Shown: in pieces, positions 8,605 through 16,584 of the stretch
How the letters are laid out: every line of letters starts with the position of its first letter
How positions within the stretch are numbered: the first letter of the stretch is position 1
DNA from: an uncultured Ruminococcus sp.
GTDB lineage: Bacteria > Bacillota > Clostridia > Oscillospirales > Ruminococcaceae
Assembly (NCBI GenBank): GCA_947169885.1
Contig: CAMVRM010000021.1
Span: 1 to 47,369 of the forward strand
Reading direction: 5' to 3'
DNA: 47,369 bases
The notes under the pieces: generated by a model
What the model saw: only the letters and a program-made list of their open reading frames with translations
Database searches by the model: none
What the model was told of the DNA's origin: nothing
Translations under genes and position numbers: made by a program

Positions 8605-10548
8605 TTAATAATCATCATAGATCGAGACAGGCTCGTCAGACTCATGGGTCCTGACACCCTCTTTGACATCCTTGCCGTAGGGGAAGCATATCTTGTCCTT
8701 GGTGGAAAGCCCTGCCTTTACCTCGACAAGTTCGCCGTAAAGTTCGATGCCTGTTTTGACGTACTGCTTTTTGAGAAGTCCTTTTTCGTCCGCTTTCATG
8801 ACATAATATCCCGAACCCTCACGGTGCAGATACCACATGGGGACAAAGAGCGAAGTTGATTTTTCCTGTTCCTCCGCCATCTTTTCATAATCAACAAGAG
8901 GGGTAACATCTATCCAGCTGTCGACAACAAGTGAGTTTTCTTCCTCGACCCTGCCCGTTACAACGAATGTACTGCTGTTTGGGTTGTCGCTCCAGTTATA
9001 GTTGCTGTAAGATGCAGGCTCGTCCTTAACACCCGTCACGCTTATGGTGAAAGATTCACCCGTCTGATAATTCATGCCCTGAAACTTTGCGCCCTCGGTG
9101 AATTTCGGCAGTGAAAGTTCTCCGACTTCTATCTCAACGTTTGTCGCTTCATCGCCTCTGATTATTATGTAAGAGGAATCCAGCAGTGAATCATCAATGC
9201 CAAGATCGGAGTCCGGCTCTTCGTCTAAGTTTTCGTCAGACCTGTCACCGTACATTTCTTCTTCCTCGTAATATTCCTCGTCCTCGTAATATTCCTCTTC
9301 TTCGGAACCGCCGAGCTTATCCTTGCCTACCTTTGCAACGATGCCGTCTATCTTTGCAACTATCCTGCCGTCATTGACCTTTTTCTGACTGTTCTCGAAC
9401 GCAAGCTTTTTCTCACGAAGATCAAGTTCAAGGTCTTTTATGGCGTTCTCCTGCTCTCTTATCTTCTTGTCAAGCTCGGCACGGGGGTACATATAGTTCT
9501 CGTTGACGGGAGTGTTGTCATTGCGGTTCTCGTCAGGCTCGGGTTCTTCGTAATAATAATCATCGCCGTCATCAGCGTAATCAAAGTCATCGAACTCGCT
9601 GTGGTCAAAGTCATGAGCGTCATCGGGAATGCTTTCATCATCGGGATAGCTTTCGTCATCGGGAAGTTCATCGCCCGGCTGAGGACCTGTGTAGACATAA
9701 AACGCTCCGCAAGTTCCCTCTCCCGAACCGTCATAGCTGACCATGTTATTGAACAAAGTAACGCCGTTGTTCACCGTCCAGTCATGGACAGTCAGCTTTT
9801 CGTCAGTGCCGTCAAGCACCCACATATAGAGCAGAACGCCCTCATCGCTGTAAACGTTCAGGACAGCCTTGCGCCTGCCCTGTATCGTCTCGCTCATGAA
9901 TGGCTTTGCGACTATCGCATCAAAGGTCATGTTGAATTGGAACACGCCGTCCTCGTCCTGTCCGCTCGCCTGCCTGTAAGTACCCAGCTTGTCGATAAGC
10001 TTCATTTCGGGTTCGTCATCGGGAACGCTCGACTCGAAAGAGGAACTTTCCTCGGACGAACTGTCGGGAAAACTGAACTCCTCCTCAAAGTCGGGTTCTT
10101 CGGGTTCTTCGTAAATGACCTCAGCAGGCTTCATCTCGGAGGGGAGCAGGGTCTTGAGCCGTTCAAGTTCCCTTTTGCCCTTTTTGATGTTGACCTCGAT
10201 AACGCCTATCTCGGCTTTCTGCTGGGCGGTGACAAGTTCAAGGCGTGTGGTGTCAAGTTCTAAGAGAACATCGCCTTTTTTGACATAATCGCCGACTTTG
10301 ACTTTTACTTCCTTTATCTGGTCTTCTGCGCCAAGTCCGACAGTCTGAGTGTTCGAGGAGACAACTCTTGCATCATAGCGCTCGCTGTTTTCCATAGCCA
10401 TCCAGCCCATGTCCTCTGAGATCATGCTCACGGGAACAACATCGACTATCCTCTTGTCGTCCTTGCTCTGCTTGTATTTTTGGTATCCGAATTTTCCGCC
10501 TGCTGCCACTATCGCCAGACACAGCAGGGTAATGATAAGTTTCTTCAC
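8605..10548 (-). CDS. Membrane fusion / adaptor protein with inserted domains (adaptor B)
   Basis: A 647-residue HlyD/MacA-type adaptor with one N-terminal membrane helix (residues 4-20). The lipoyl half-motif (IKEVKVKVGDYVKKGDVLLELD, 79-99) and first coiled-coil helix (about 104-136) are followed by an insertion of about 215 residues (140-355): acidic Ser/Glu linker, a possible beta-rich globular segment (185-287), then a second acidic linker of Asp/Tyr repeats. The second hairpin helix follows (355-392), then the other lipoyl half (RIVAKIDGIVAKVG). A second acidic insert (411-458) precedes the beta-barrel. Typical MacA proteins are about 370-400 residues and lack these insertions. The start is GTG with AGGAGG about 8 bases upstream. 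It lies 3 bases after the ATPase gene. Confidence 0.88.
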   Translation of the reverse strand: MKKLIITLLCLAIVAAGGKFGYQKYKQSKDDKRIVDVVPVSMISEDMGWMAMENSERYDARVVSSNTQTVGLGAEDQIKEVKVKVGDYVKKGDVLLELDTTRLELVTAQQKAEIGVIEVNIKKGKRELERLKTLLPSEMKPAEVIYEEPEEPDFEEEFSFPDSSSEESSSFESSVPDDEPEMKLIDKLGTYRQASGQDEDGVFQFNMTFDAIVAKPFMSETIQGRRKAVLNVYSDEGVLLYMWVLDGTDEKLTVHDWTVNNGVTLFNNMVSYDGSGEGTCGAFYVYTGPQPGDELPDDESYPDDESIPDDAHDFDHSEFDDFDYADDGDDYYYEEPEPDENRNDNTPVNENYMYPRAELDKKIREQENAIKDLELDLREKKLAFENSQKKVNDGRIVAKIDGIVAKVGKDKLGGSEEEEYYEDEEYYEEEEMYGDRSDENLDEEPDSDLGIDDSLLDSSYIIIRGDEATNVEIEVGELSLPKFTEGAKFQGMNYQTGESFTISVTGVKDEPASYSNYNWSDNPNSSTFVVTGRVEEENSLVVDSWIDVTPLVDYEKMAEEQEKSTSLFVPMWYLHREGSGYYVMKADEKGLLKKQYVKTGIELYGELVEVKAGLSTKDKICFPYGKDVKEGVRTHESDEPVSIYDDY

Positions 10549-10551
10549 TGC

Positions 10552-11238
10552 TTATGCCTCCTCTCCTGTGAACAGTTCGCCGTCACGGATATAGACTATT
10601 CTTTTTGCACGCTGGGCTATCTCCTGAGCGTGGGTTATCATAACGATAGAAACGCCCTCATCGTTGAGTTCCGAGAACAGCTTCATGACCTGCTCGCCCG
10701 ACTTTGTGTCAAGTGCGCCTGTAGGTTCGTCCGCAAGCAGAAGTCTCGGCTTGTTCACGATAGCACGGGCGATAGCGACTCTCTGCTTCTGACCGCCTGA
10801 AAGCTGTGTGGGCTTGTGATACATCCTTTCTTCAAGACCCACCCTTTGCAGAGCGACCTTTGCACGCTTTCTGCGCTCGCTTTTCTTAACGCCCGCATAC
10901 AAAAGCGGAAGTTCCACGTTTTCAAGAGCCGACTGTCTCGGCAGAAGATTGAAGTTCTGGAACACAAAGCCTATCTTCTTGTTCCTTATGGCTGAAAGCT
11001 GTTTGTCACGGCACTTTGCAACGTCTTCGCCGTCAAAGAAGAAGTATCCCGAAGTCTGTTTGTCAAGACAGCCGATAATGTTCATCATAGTCGACTTGCC
11101 CGAACCCGAGGGTCCCATTATCGCAACATACTCCCCGTCAGAAACAGAGAAATTTATGTTTTTCAGCACAGGCACGGGAACTTTGTCGATGTAATACGCT
11201 TTGTCAACATTCTTTAATTCTAAAATTATATCCGACAT
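10552..11238 (-). CDS. ABC transporter ATPase, MacB/LolD type
   Basis: A 228-residue nucleotide-binding subunit. Walker A GPSGSGKST is at residues 42-50, the Q-loop is in FVFQNFNLLP, the signature LSGGQ is at 146-150, Walker B is LLLADEPTGALD (DEP at 170-172), and the H-loop is in MITHAQE. The DxxTGALD continuation is typical of the LolD/MacB/FtsE-like subfamily that pairs with FtsX-type permeases, which agrees with the neighbouring permease. It lies between the two adaptor genes, 12 bases after one and 3 bases before the other. Confidence 0.95.
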   Translation of the reverse strand: MSDIILELKNVDKAYYIDKVPVPVLKNINFSVSDGEYVAIMGPSGSGKSTMMNIIGCLDKQTSGYFFFDGEDVAKCRDKQLSAIRNKKIGFVFQNFNLLPRQSALENVELPLLYAGVKKSERRKRAKVALQRVGLEERMYHKPTQLSGGQKQRVAIARAIVNKPRLLLADEPTGALDTKSGEQVMKLFSELNDEGVSIVMITHAQEIAQRAKRIVYIRDGELFTGEEA

Positions 11239-11250
11239 AGCCGCACCGCC

Positions 11251-12660
11251 TTAACCCTTAGCGGCTTCAATGCCGTCACCATTGTCTTCTGTTTCGTCCT
11301 CGGGAAGTTCTTCCTCAGCGCCGTCAGCTTCAACAAATTCGCCGTCTTCGCCCTCGACCATGCCGCCTTCTTCTTCAAACTCACCGACTTCCTCGCCGAA
11401 CTCCTCAAAATCGCCGTCTTCCTCAAATTCATCAAAGTCGGCATCGTCGCCGAAGTCTTCATCTTCCACGTCATTTTCGGGAATATCCATTTCCTCAATG
11501 TTATTTGTGACAGCCATTCCGACTTCTATCTTGCCCATAGGATAAGCGATGCTGTCATCCTTTTTAAGACCGCTCTTTATCTCGCAGTCGCCCATTTCCT
11601 CGTCACGTTCGCCGACAGTCACTTCACGCTTTTCGATCCTGTCCTTTTCGCCCTTGACCCAGACGAACGTTTTGCCGTCCTCCTCGATCAGATAGTCGGA
11701 ATAGATCCATATGCCCTTTTTCTCCTTGACCTCAGCGCCCATGTTGAAGTCAGGCTCGATGATGATATGCTGACCCAGCATCAGACCGTCAAGCGTTTCA
11801 GGCTCGATCGTAAAGCTGTACTTTGAACTTTGAGAAGCCTCGCCCTCATCGTAATAATCTTCCTCCGACTTTTTGGGGTTGGTGTCGATGACCGAGATAG
11901 TGCCGTTCCATGTTTTTTCGTCTATCCTCGACCTTATGATAACGGGCATACCCACATAAAGCGTGTTGATAGTCATCTCATTGACAGTGCCTTTCAGCAC
12001 GTAGTTATCGCCCTTTGAGATGCGCACCACGATATTTTCCGACAGCGTTTCCATGTTATTGAGATCGGCGACCTCTTTGATAATGCCGTCAGTCGGTGCG
12101 GTGACAGATGCGTTCTTTATCGACTTTTTCAGTTTTTCGTTTGCGGCGTGTTTAGTCTTTATCTCGTATTCGGAAGTTGCGATGTCGCTTTTGAGAGACA
12201 GTATATCCGCTTCCAGCGACACAGCTTCTTCCTGATTAGCCTTAGCCTTTAATTTTTCCATTTCTTCGAGTTCTTTTTTCTTTGTCTCGACCTCGTATTC
12301 AAGGCGTTCGGCTTCGATAACGGCGCTGTCAAGTTCAAGGTTCATCTGTTCCACGTCATAGACGAACAGTTCATCGCCTTTTTTGACCTCATCGCCCACC
12401 TTTACCGAGATAGACTTGATAGTTTTGGTGCTGTCATACTTGACATCTTCGGTCTTCTGCGCTTCAACTACCCCCGTGAAACGCATTCCCGACAGTCCAA
12501 GCCCCGAGTTGCTCATGACTTCCGAGACTTTCTGCACATACACAGTGCCGTCAACTTTCGGCACATCGTTCTTCTTCCAGTACTTATAGCCTGCAAACCC
12601 TGCGCCTGCGGCTATCGCCACTGTTATGACCGCTGCTGCGATCTTCCTTCCTACTGACAT
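11251..12660 (-). CDS. Membrane fusion / adaptor protein with acidic tail (adaptor A)
   Basis: A 469-residue HlyD/RND-type adaptor, first gene of the exporter operon. It has an N-terminal membrane helix (residues 6-25), a lipoyl half-motif (IKSISVKVGDEVKKGDELFVYD), a continuous coiled-coil hairpin of about 90 residues, the second lipoyl half (ASVTAPTDGIIKEVADL), and a beta-barrel region. The last 80 residues or so are an acidic, phenylalanine-containing low-complexity tail (DFGDDADFDEFEEDGDFEEF). Unlike adaptor B the hairpin is uninterrupted. The ATG has GGGAGG 8 bases upstream. Two unlike adaptors in one operon with one ATPase and one permease suggest a mixed complex or a division of labour; that is inference. 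Confidence 0.9.
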   Translation of the reverse strand: MSVGRKIAAAVITVAIAAGAGFAGYKYWKKNDVPKVDGTVYVQKVSEVMSNSGLGLSGMRFTGVVEAQKTEDVKYDSTKTIKSISVKVGDEVKKGDELFVYDVEQMNLELDSAVIEAERLEYEVETKKKELEEMEKLKAKANQEEAVSLEADILSLKSDIATSEYEIKTKHAANEKLKKSIKNASVTAPTDGIIKEVADLNNMETLSENIVVRISKGDNYVLKGTVNEMTINTLYVGMPVIIRSRIDEKTWNGTISVIDTNPKKSEEDYYDEGEASQSSKYSFTIEPETLDGLMLGQHIIIEPDFNMGAEVKEKKGIWIYSDYLIEEDGKTFVWVKGEKDRIEKREVTVGERDEEMGDCEIKSGLKKDDSIAYPMGKIEVGMAVTNNIEEMDIPENDVEDEDFGDDADFDEFEEDGDFEEFGEEVGEFEEEGGMVEGEDGEFVEADGAEEELPEDETEDNGDGIEAAKG

Positions 12661-12718
12661 TTTGTGTCCTCCCTTTTATCTTTTTATGCGGGTACGTTCT
12701 GTGTACTCCACATTGTTA

Positions 12719-12746
12719 ATTATATCACAAAAAAATCATCTGTCAA
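12719..12746 (-). promoter_or_regulatory. Promoter of the ABC exporter operon
   Basis: Minus-strand TTGACA (12741-12746) and TATAAT (12719-12724) are separated by 16 bases, about 60 bases upstream of the adaptor A start codon. Both hexamers match consensus. The rest of 12661-12990 contains a short AT-rich repeat (12837-12870) and the divergent esterase promoter. Confidence 0.85.
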
Positions 12747-12836
12747 TAAGCCGCCGAGAATTTAAGAAATTCGTAAGAAAAATAATATACCTCATATAGA
12801 TTTTTACAGTATTTTACAAAACAACATGACATCATG

Positions 12837-12870
12837 AAATAAGAAATTAGAGATAAGAAATAAGAAATAA
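12837..12870. repeat. Short AT-rich repeat shared with 34280-34308
   Basis: A tract built from AAGAAATTAG and GATAAGAAATAAG units. The reverse complement of 34280-34308, upstream of speE, is nearly identical over about 28 bases. Related AAGAAATA tracts occur in the terminator arms at 2485-2542. Function unknown. Confidence 0.6.
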
Positions 12871-12910
12871 CTGACGTGAACTGTAATTTTGCTGTTCTTA
12901 TTTTAAATTG

Positions 12911-12939
12911 TTGACATTATAAATAGTATGTGGTATAAT
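12911..12939 (+). promoter_or_regulatory. Consensus promoter of the SGNH hydrolase gene
   Basis: TTGACA (12911-12916), exactly 17 bases, TATAAT (12934-12939). The start codon follows about 50 bases downstream with a GGAGGG ribosome binding site. Confidence 0.9.
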
Positions 12940-12990
12940 AAATTTATGAAATATAACTGTTTTCTTATTTCTTTTCTTGGAGGGATAACT

Positions 12991-13647
12991 ATGCTAGTTT
13001 CGATATTCGGCGATTCTATAAGCACATATGAAAATATGAACCCCGAGGGCTACCTCGTTTTTTACGACCTCGCACACAGGATGCTCAACAGCCTTATGAG
13101 CGCTGACGAGACTTGGTGGGGCAGACTTCTTGCCGACAATGGCTGGGAACTGCTCGTCAATGCCTCTTACTCGGGGAGCAGGGTCACGGGCGATGAGTTC
13201 CCCTCGGGCTGTTCGCAGGAACGCATCGACGCACTGAAAACCGACCGCACCCCCGAACTTATCCTCGTCTATCTCGGGTACAACGATTACGGTTTCTGCG
13301 TTCCCCCCGACAGCTTTGAAAGCGCCTGCGCCCTTATGCTCGAACGCCTGAAACGCACTTATCCCGACTCTCGGATAGTCTGCGCAACTCTGCTCCCGAC
13401 TTATGTTTTCTACCGTCCCGATATTTCCGAACGGCTCAACGTCAACGAGCAGGGCGTTTCTCTGGACACTTACAGCGATGTTATACGCCGTGTCTGCAAG
13501 AGTTCGGGAGTTGATGTCGCCGACCTCGCCGCAACGGGCATAAAAATGGACACCCTCGACGGCTCACACGGCACTCTCGGCGGTCATCGTGAACTTTTCA
13601 CGGCATGGAAACAAGCGCTTGAACAGATAAAAGAGAACAGAGAATAG
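12991..13647 (+). CDS. SGNH/GDSL-family hydrolase (esterase)
   Basis: A 218-residue cytoplasmic protein with the SGNH blocks: GDSIS near the N terminus (serine nucleophile, about residue 8), the glycine-containing oxyanion segment SGSRVTGDEF, GYNDYG with the block III asparagine, and a C-terminal Asp...His pair (DTLDGSHGTLGGH). The GDS start only a few residues from the N terminus and absence of a signal peptide argue for an intracellular carbohydrate or lipid esterase such as an acetyl esterase. The start at 12991 is chosen from GGAGGG eight bases upstream; the longer reading from 12928 would run through the promoter's transcription start. Confidence 0.88.
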   Translation: MLVSIFGDSISTYENMNPEGYLVFYDLAHRMLNSLMSADETWWGRLLADNGWELLVNASYSGSRVTGDEFPSGCSQERIDALKTDRTPELILVYLGYNDYGFCVPPDSFESACALMLERLKRTYPDSRIVCATLLPTYVFYRPDISERLNVNEQGVSLDTYSDVIRRVCKSSGVDVADLAATGIKMDTLDGSHGTLGGHRELFTAWKQALEQIKENRE

Positions 13648-13690
13648 ATAACGGATATGGTGCGGCTTCACCGTATATTATAAAAATATT

Positions 13691-13732
13691 AAACTGCAAA
13701 CCGTCTTTTTTGGCGGCTTGCAGTTTGTTTTT
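13691..13732. terminator. Bidirectional terminator between esterase and GH113 genes
   Basis: AAACTGCAAACCG (13691-13703) pairs with CGGCTTGCAGTTT (13714-13726), with T-rich tails on both strands. It serves the convergent genes ending at 13647 (+) and 13731 (-). Confidence 0.85.
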
Positions 13733-14714
13733 ATCTGTCTATTTTTTTGTACCATTCTTTCATGACTTGCTCGGCTTTCTTTCCGTAGCAGGTGAAATCG
13801 TGGTTTTCGTGCGCTTTTTCTTCCTCGGGGATAACGGCTTTCCAGTCCCACCAGAAATAGCCCCTGAACCACGGCTTGTCAAAGCTTGACGAGATAGCCG
13901 CTTCGTAGAAATCTGCCTGTTCCTGCTCGTCGGGCTTCTCCCCGGGGTCATAGCGGAACTCCCACGGATACTGCGAACAGCCGCTTATACTGCGCATACC
14001 TATCTCGGCGAACATGACAGGCTTGCCGTAATGCTCATGGACTTTCTCCAGCTTTTCCACCTGAGCGTCCCACACCGCTTTCATAGCAGTCAGCGACCTG
14101 TCGGCAGGGGTCGTGCAGGGGTAATACGCCGAGATGCCGATAACGTCCACCGCCGTCAGCCACGGAAAACGCATCTCATCGCCGTGGTTTACGTTGTGCA
14201 TGATAAGCCCGTGATAGACCTTGCGCACTTCCTCTATCATCGTGACACAGCGAGCCGCCTGCGAATCCATTCCTGCCATTTCACAGCCCGTGCAGAGCAT
14301 CTCACAGCCCTCCTGCTCGGCGATAGCGGCATAGTGGCACATGAACAGCGTGTAGTTCCTGAACCACGTTTCCCACATCTTCTGCTTTTCGGGCGGAAAA
14401 TTTATCCTTGCACGCCACACACCGTCAAGGCAGTCGACCATGGGTTTCAGGCAGACTTTCAGCCCCAGCTTTTTTGCCTTTCTTATGGCAAAGCGGACTT
14501 CATCGTCCGACTGGGTGCGCCCGAATTTTGCGAAAATATTCAGCGAGTGATAAGCCTCCTGAAAGCAGTTGACGGGTATACATATCCAGTTCAGCCCGTC
14601 AGATGCAAGGCGCTCCATGGAGCGTTCAGCCTGCGGTGTTGAGTAAGCGCCGCTTCCCGAGTAAAAGCCCCATGTGTAGCCCTTGCAGAAAAAATCATTG
14701 TTTGAGATCACCAT
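13731..14714 (-). CDS. Glycoside hydrolase family 113-like beta-mannanase
   Basis: A 327-residue TIM-barrel glycosidase. Two conserved acidic segments fit GH113 endo-beta-1,4-mannanases: GCEM with Glu about 145 as likely acid/base, and PVMFAEIGMRS with Glu about 237 as likely nucleophile. Other barrel strands are visible as VCLKPMVD and VIGISAYYP. No signal peptide, so it would act in the cytoplasm on imported manno-oligosaccharides. The ATG at 14714 is chosen because AAAGGA lies 9 bases upstream; a longer reading to 14756 overlaps the previous gene. It is the third gene of an operon with the acetyltransferase and RlmA-like genes, 13 bases after the latter. Family assignment is by motif, so GH5-like relatives are not excluded. 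Confidence 0.8.
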   Translation of the reverse strand: MVISNNDFFCKGYTWGFYSGSGAYSTPQAERSMERLASDGLNWICIPVNCFQEAYHSLNIFAKFGRTQSDDEVRFAIRKAKKLGLKVCLKPMVDCLDGVWRARINFPPEKQKMWETWFRNYTLFMCHYAAIAEQEGCEMLCTGCEMAGMDSQAARCVTMIEEVRKVYHGLIMHNVNHGDEMRFPWLTAVDVIGISAYYPCTTPADRSLTAMKAVWDAQVEKLEKVHEHYGKPVMFAEIGMRSISGCSQYPWEFRYDPGEKPDEQEQADFYEAAISSSFDKPWFRGYFWWDWKAVIPEEEKAHENHDFTCYGKKAEQVMKEWYKKIDR

Positions 14715-14727
14715 TGAGTTTGTCCTT

Positions 14728-15549
14728 TCATTTTTTCCTGAAAACAAGAATGTCAAAGCCGCAGGTCACGTCAAGCTCAGCGAGTTTTTCAAGCCGCTCC
14801 ACGCCCTCTTTCGGGGATTTGTAGTAATAAGGGGTCATGGTGAAAAGGTCGGCTATCGCCTTTTGTGACGGCAGATGCGCCTGATATTCAAGGCGAACGC
14901 TGTCGGCAGGCGCAAAGTTTTTCAGCTTGTAATCGTTGGGCTGATTGAGATACGGCTTGTCATAAATGACCGATTTGAGTTCAAAAAGGTGCTTGGGCGA
15001 GGGACACACGATAACGAGACTGCCGCATTTTTTCAGCACTCTTGCGTATTCATCGTTGCTGACAGGCGCAAAAGTACACACGATAAGGTCAGCCGATCTG
15101 TCCGCAAACGGCAGTTCAAAGCAGGAAGCCGCCGCAAACCGCACGTTCGCAAGCCCCAGTTCACGAGCCTTTGAAGCGGCGTGCTTCACCCCCGACTTTG
15201 ACAAGTCCATGCCGTAGACGTTCGCTTTCGGGTTGCGTGCGGCGTAGATGTTCGTGTAATAGCCCTCGCCGCAGCCGCAGTCAAGCACCTCGGGAGCATC
15301 GGCGGCGCAGGTGCGTTTTGCGATGATCTCCGCCACCGTTTCTGCAAGCTTTCGGTAAGCGTTGAGTTCCAGAAAATCCGTGCGAGCCTTTATCATCATG
15401 GGGTTGTCGCCTGCGCTCTCGGGGGCGTGCTTTGCGCTCAGAAGATTGACGTAGCCCTGCGCCGCCGTGTCGAACCGATGACCCTTTTTGCAGGAATATC
15501 CGAACTTATTCTCTTTGAGCCTGCCTTTGCAGACGGGACATACAAACAT
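14728..15549 (-). CDS. rlmA: RlmA-type 23S rRNA (guanine-N1) methyltransferase
   Basis: A 273-residue SAM-dependent methyltransferase with an N-terminal zinc ribbon (CPVCKG, then CKKGH), followed by the RlmA hallmark FDTAAQGYVNLL and a Rossmann fold with SAM motif VLDCGCGEGYY and the later CTFAPVSNDEYARVLKKCG. RlmA enzymes methylate G745 or G748 in helix 35 of 23S rRNA; the Gram-positive type confers tylosin or related macrolide tolerance. The start at 15549 has AAAGGAG 9 bases upstream. It begins 4 bases after the acetyltransferase gene. Confidence 0.88.
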   Translation of the reverse strand: MFVCPVCKGRLKENKFGYSCKKGHRFDTAAQGYVNLLSAKHAPESAGDNPMMIKARTDFLELNAYRKLAETVAEIIAKRTCAADAPEVLDCGCGEGYYTNIYAARNPKANVYGMDLSKSGVKHAASKARELGLANVRFAAASCFELPFADRSADLIVCTFAPVSNDEYARVLKKCGSLVIVCPSPKHLFELKSVIYDKPYLNQPNDYKLKNFAPADSVRLEYQAHLPSQKAIADLFTMTPYYYKSPKEGVERLEKLAELDVTCGFDILVFRKK

Positions 15550-15553
15550 CTGC

Positions 15554-16012
15554 TCAACTCCTTTTTCGTGTGAAGCGTTCGCCCTCGTCACCGATAACGC
15601 CGTTTTTCACGAATCCGCATTTTTCAAGGACTTTCTGCGAGGGGATATTATCGGCGGCGGCTTCGGCTTCAACGGCTTTGACATCTTCGTGCGAAAAAGC
15701 CCACTCGACAAGTGCCGTCAAAGCTTCCGTGGCGTAACCGTTTCCTTGATATTCGTCATATATACCGTAACCCACTTCGGGAAAGCCGCCGTTTTCGCCC
15801 TTAAAGCAAAAATCGCCGACTGCCGTGCCGTCAAGCCGTTCAACACGCCACATTGCGTACCACTCGCAGCTCTCGGAGAACTGAACGGAAAGTTCAAGCA
15901 TCTGCGAATAGGCGCACCTGAGTTCGGGGTCGCACTCGGCGCTTACTGCCTGCTTCATCTGTTCGCAGGTCATCGGATAAATTTTAAGGCGTTTTGTCGT
16001 AAGCGTTGTCAT
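15554..16012 (-). CDS. GNAT-family N-acetyltransferase (RimJ/RimL-like)
   Basis: A 152-residue GNAT enzyme. The acetyl-CoA pyrophosphate loop is seen in EYQGNGYATEAL, followed by the C-terminal NIPSQKVLEKCGF motif typical of RimJ/RimL-type acetyltransferases. The opening TTLTTKRLKIYPMTCEQM also fits that group. The substrate may be an antibiotic, amino acid or protein N terminus and cannot be told. It is the first gene of a three-gene operon; AAGGAG precedes the ATG by 7 bases. Confidence 0.88.
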   Translation of the reverse strand: MTTLTTKRLKIYPMTCEQMKQAVSAECDPELRCAYSQMLELSVQFSESCEWYAMWRVERLDGTAVGDFCFKGENGGFPEVGYGIYDEYQGNGYATEALTALVEWAFSHEDVKAVEAEAAADNIPSQKVLEKCGFVKNGVIGDEGERFTRKRS

Positions 16013-16041
16013 ATCCTGCTCCTTTTTGAAATTCAGTACCT

Positions 16042-16070
16042 ATTATAGCATAATGATACAGGATTGTCAA
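16042..16070 (-). promoter_or_regulatory. Promoter of the acetyltransferase-rlmA-GH113 operon
   Basis: Minus-strand TTGACA (16065-16070), 17 bases, TATAAT (16042-16047), about 30 bases upstream of the ATG. Confidence 0.9.
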
Positions 16071-16161
16071 TAATGTTTTTTTGCCTGAATTTTCCGTGGA
16101 TATACTCCGTTTTTTTAGGGAAAAATGTTAATGAACTTAATAGAAAAAGGAGTGTTGACTT

Positions 16162-16335
16162 ATGAGTATTTCGGCAATAAGCAAGGGTCTGAGCGCAGGG
16201 ATAGCGGTCGGGAGCATGGTCTATGCGCTGACGGACAAGAAAAAACGCACCATGAAAAGGCTTAAACGCAAAACTTCCCGGGCGATAACCGCTTTCACCG
16301 ACATCGCTGACAGCATCGCAGACATTCTCCAATGA
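16162..16335 (+). CDS. Small YtxH-like membrane-associated protein
   Basis: A 57-residue ORF starting MSISAISKGL at an ATG preceded by AAGGAG (9 bases), and ended by a strong terminator 4 bases after the TGA. It has a glycine-rich hydrophobic segment (KGLSAGIAVGSMVYALT), a basic stretch (DKKKRTMKRLKRKTSR) and a C-terminal amphipathic helix (FTDIADSIADIL). This order, short hydrophobic segment then basic-amphipathic tail, resembles YtxH-type small proteins. The good ribosome binding site and dedicated terminator argue it is real. Function unknown. Confidence 0.75.
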   Translation: MSISAISKGLSAGIAVGSMVYALTDKKKRTMKRLKRKTSRAITAFTDIADSIADILQ

Positions 16336-16339
16336 AGAA

Positions 16340-16377
16340 AACGGCTCTCAGACTTTCACGCCGAGAGCCGTTTTTGT
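16340..16377 (+). terminator. Terminator after the small YtxH-like gene
   Basis: ACGGCTCTC pairs with GAGAGCCGT around a 13-base loop and is followed by a run of five T. Typical intrinsic terminator. Confidence 0.9.
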
Positions 16378-16421
16378 TATTATGCACAAATTTATGCGTA
16401 AAAATTCTATGAATACGTGTA

Positions 16422-16450
16422 TTGACTGCGGCGGTTATTTGTGTTATACT
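16422..16450 (+). promoter_or_regulatory. Consensus-like promoter with no clear gene downstream
   Basis: TTGACT (16422-16427), 17 bases, TATACT (16445-16450). The next plus-strand feature is the hairpin at 16533-16560, about 75 bases past the expected transcription start, so the product would be a short RNA. No ORF with a ribosome binding site follows; the ORF spanning 16382-16588 starts upstream of this promoter. Confidence 0.6.
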
Positions 16451-16523
16451 TTTGTTACTGAATGTTACCGAATTGTAATTATTGCAGACAGTGACATTCC
16501 AGCCAAAACAGAATATGACGGGG

Positions 16524-16560
16524 AAAAATATAGACGGCAGACACGAAAGAGTCTGCCGTC
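16524..16560 (-). terminator. Hairpin after the cohesin-like gene
   Basis: GACGGCAGAC (16533-16542) pairs perfectly with GTCTGCCGTC (16551-16560). The minus-strand tail is TATATTTTTCC, so it can end transcription of the gene whose stop is at 16585. It could also cap a short plus-strand RNA from the promoter at 16422. Confidence 0.75.
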
Positions 16561-16584
16561 GTCGATTTATCAGGGGTTATTTTA

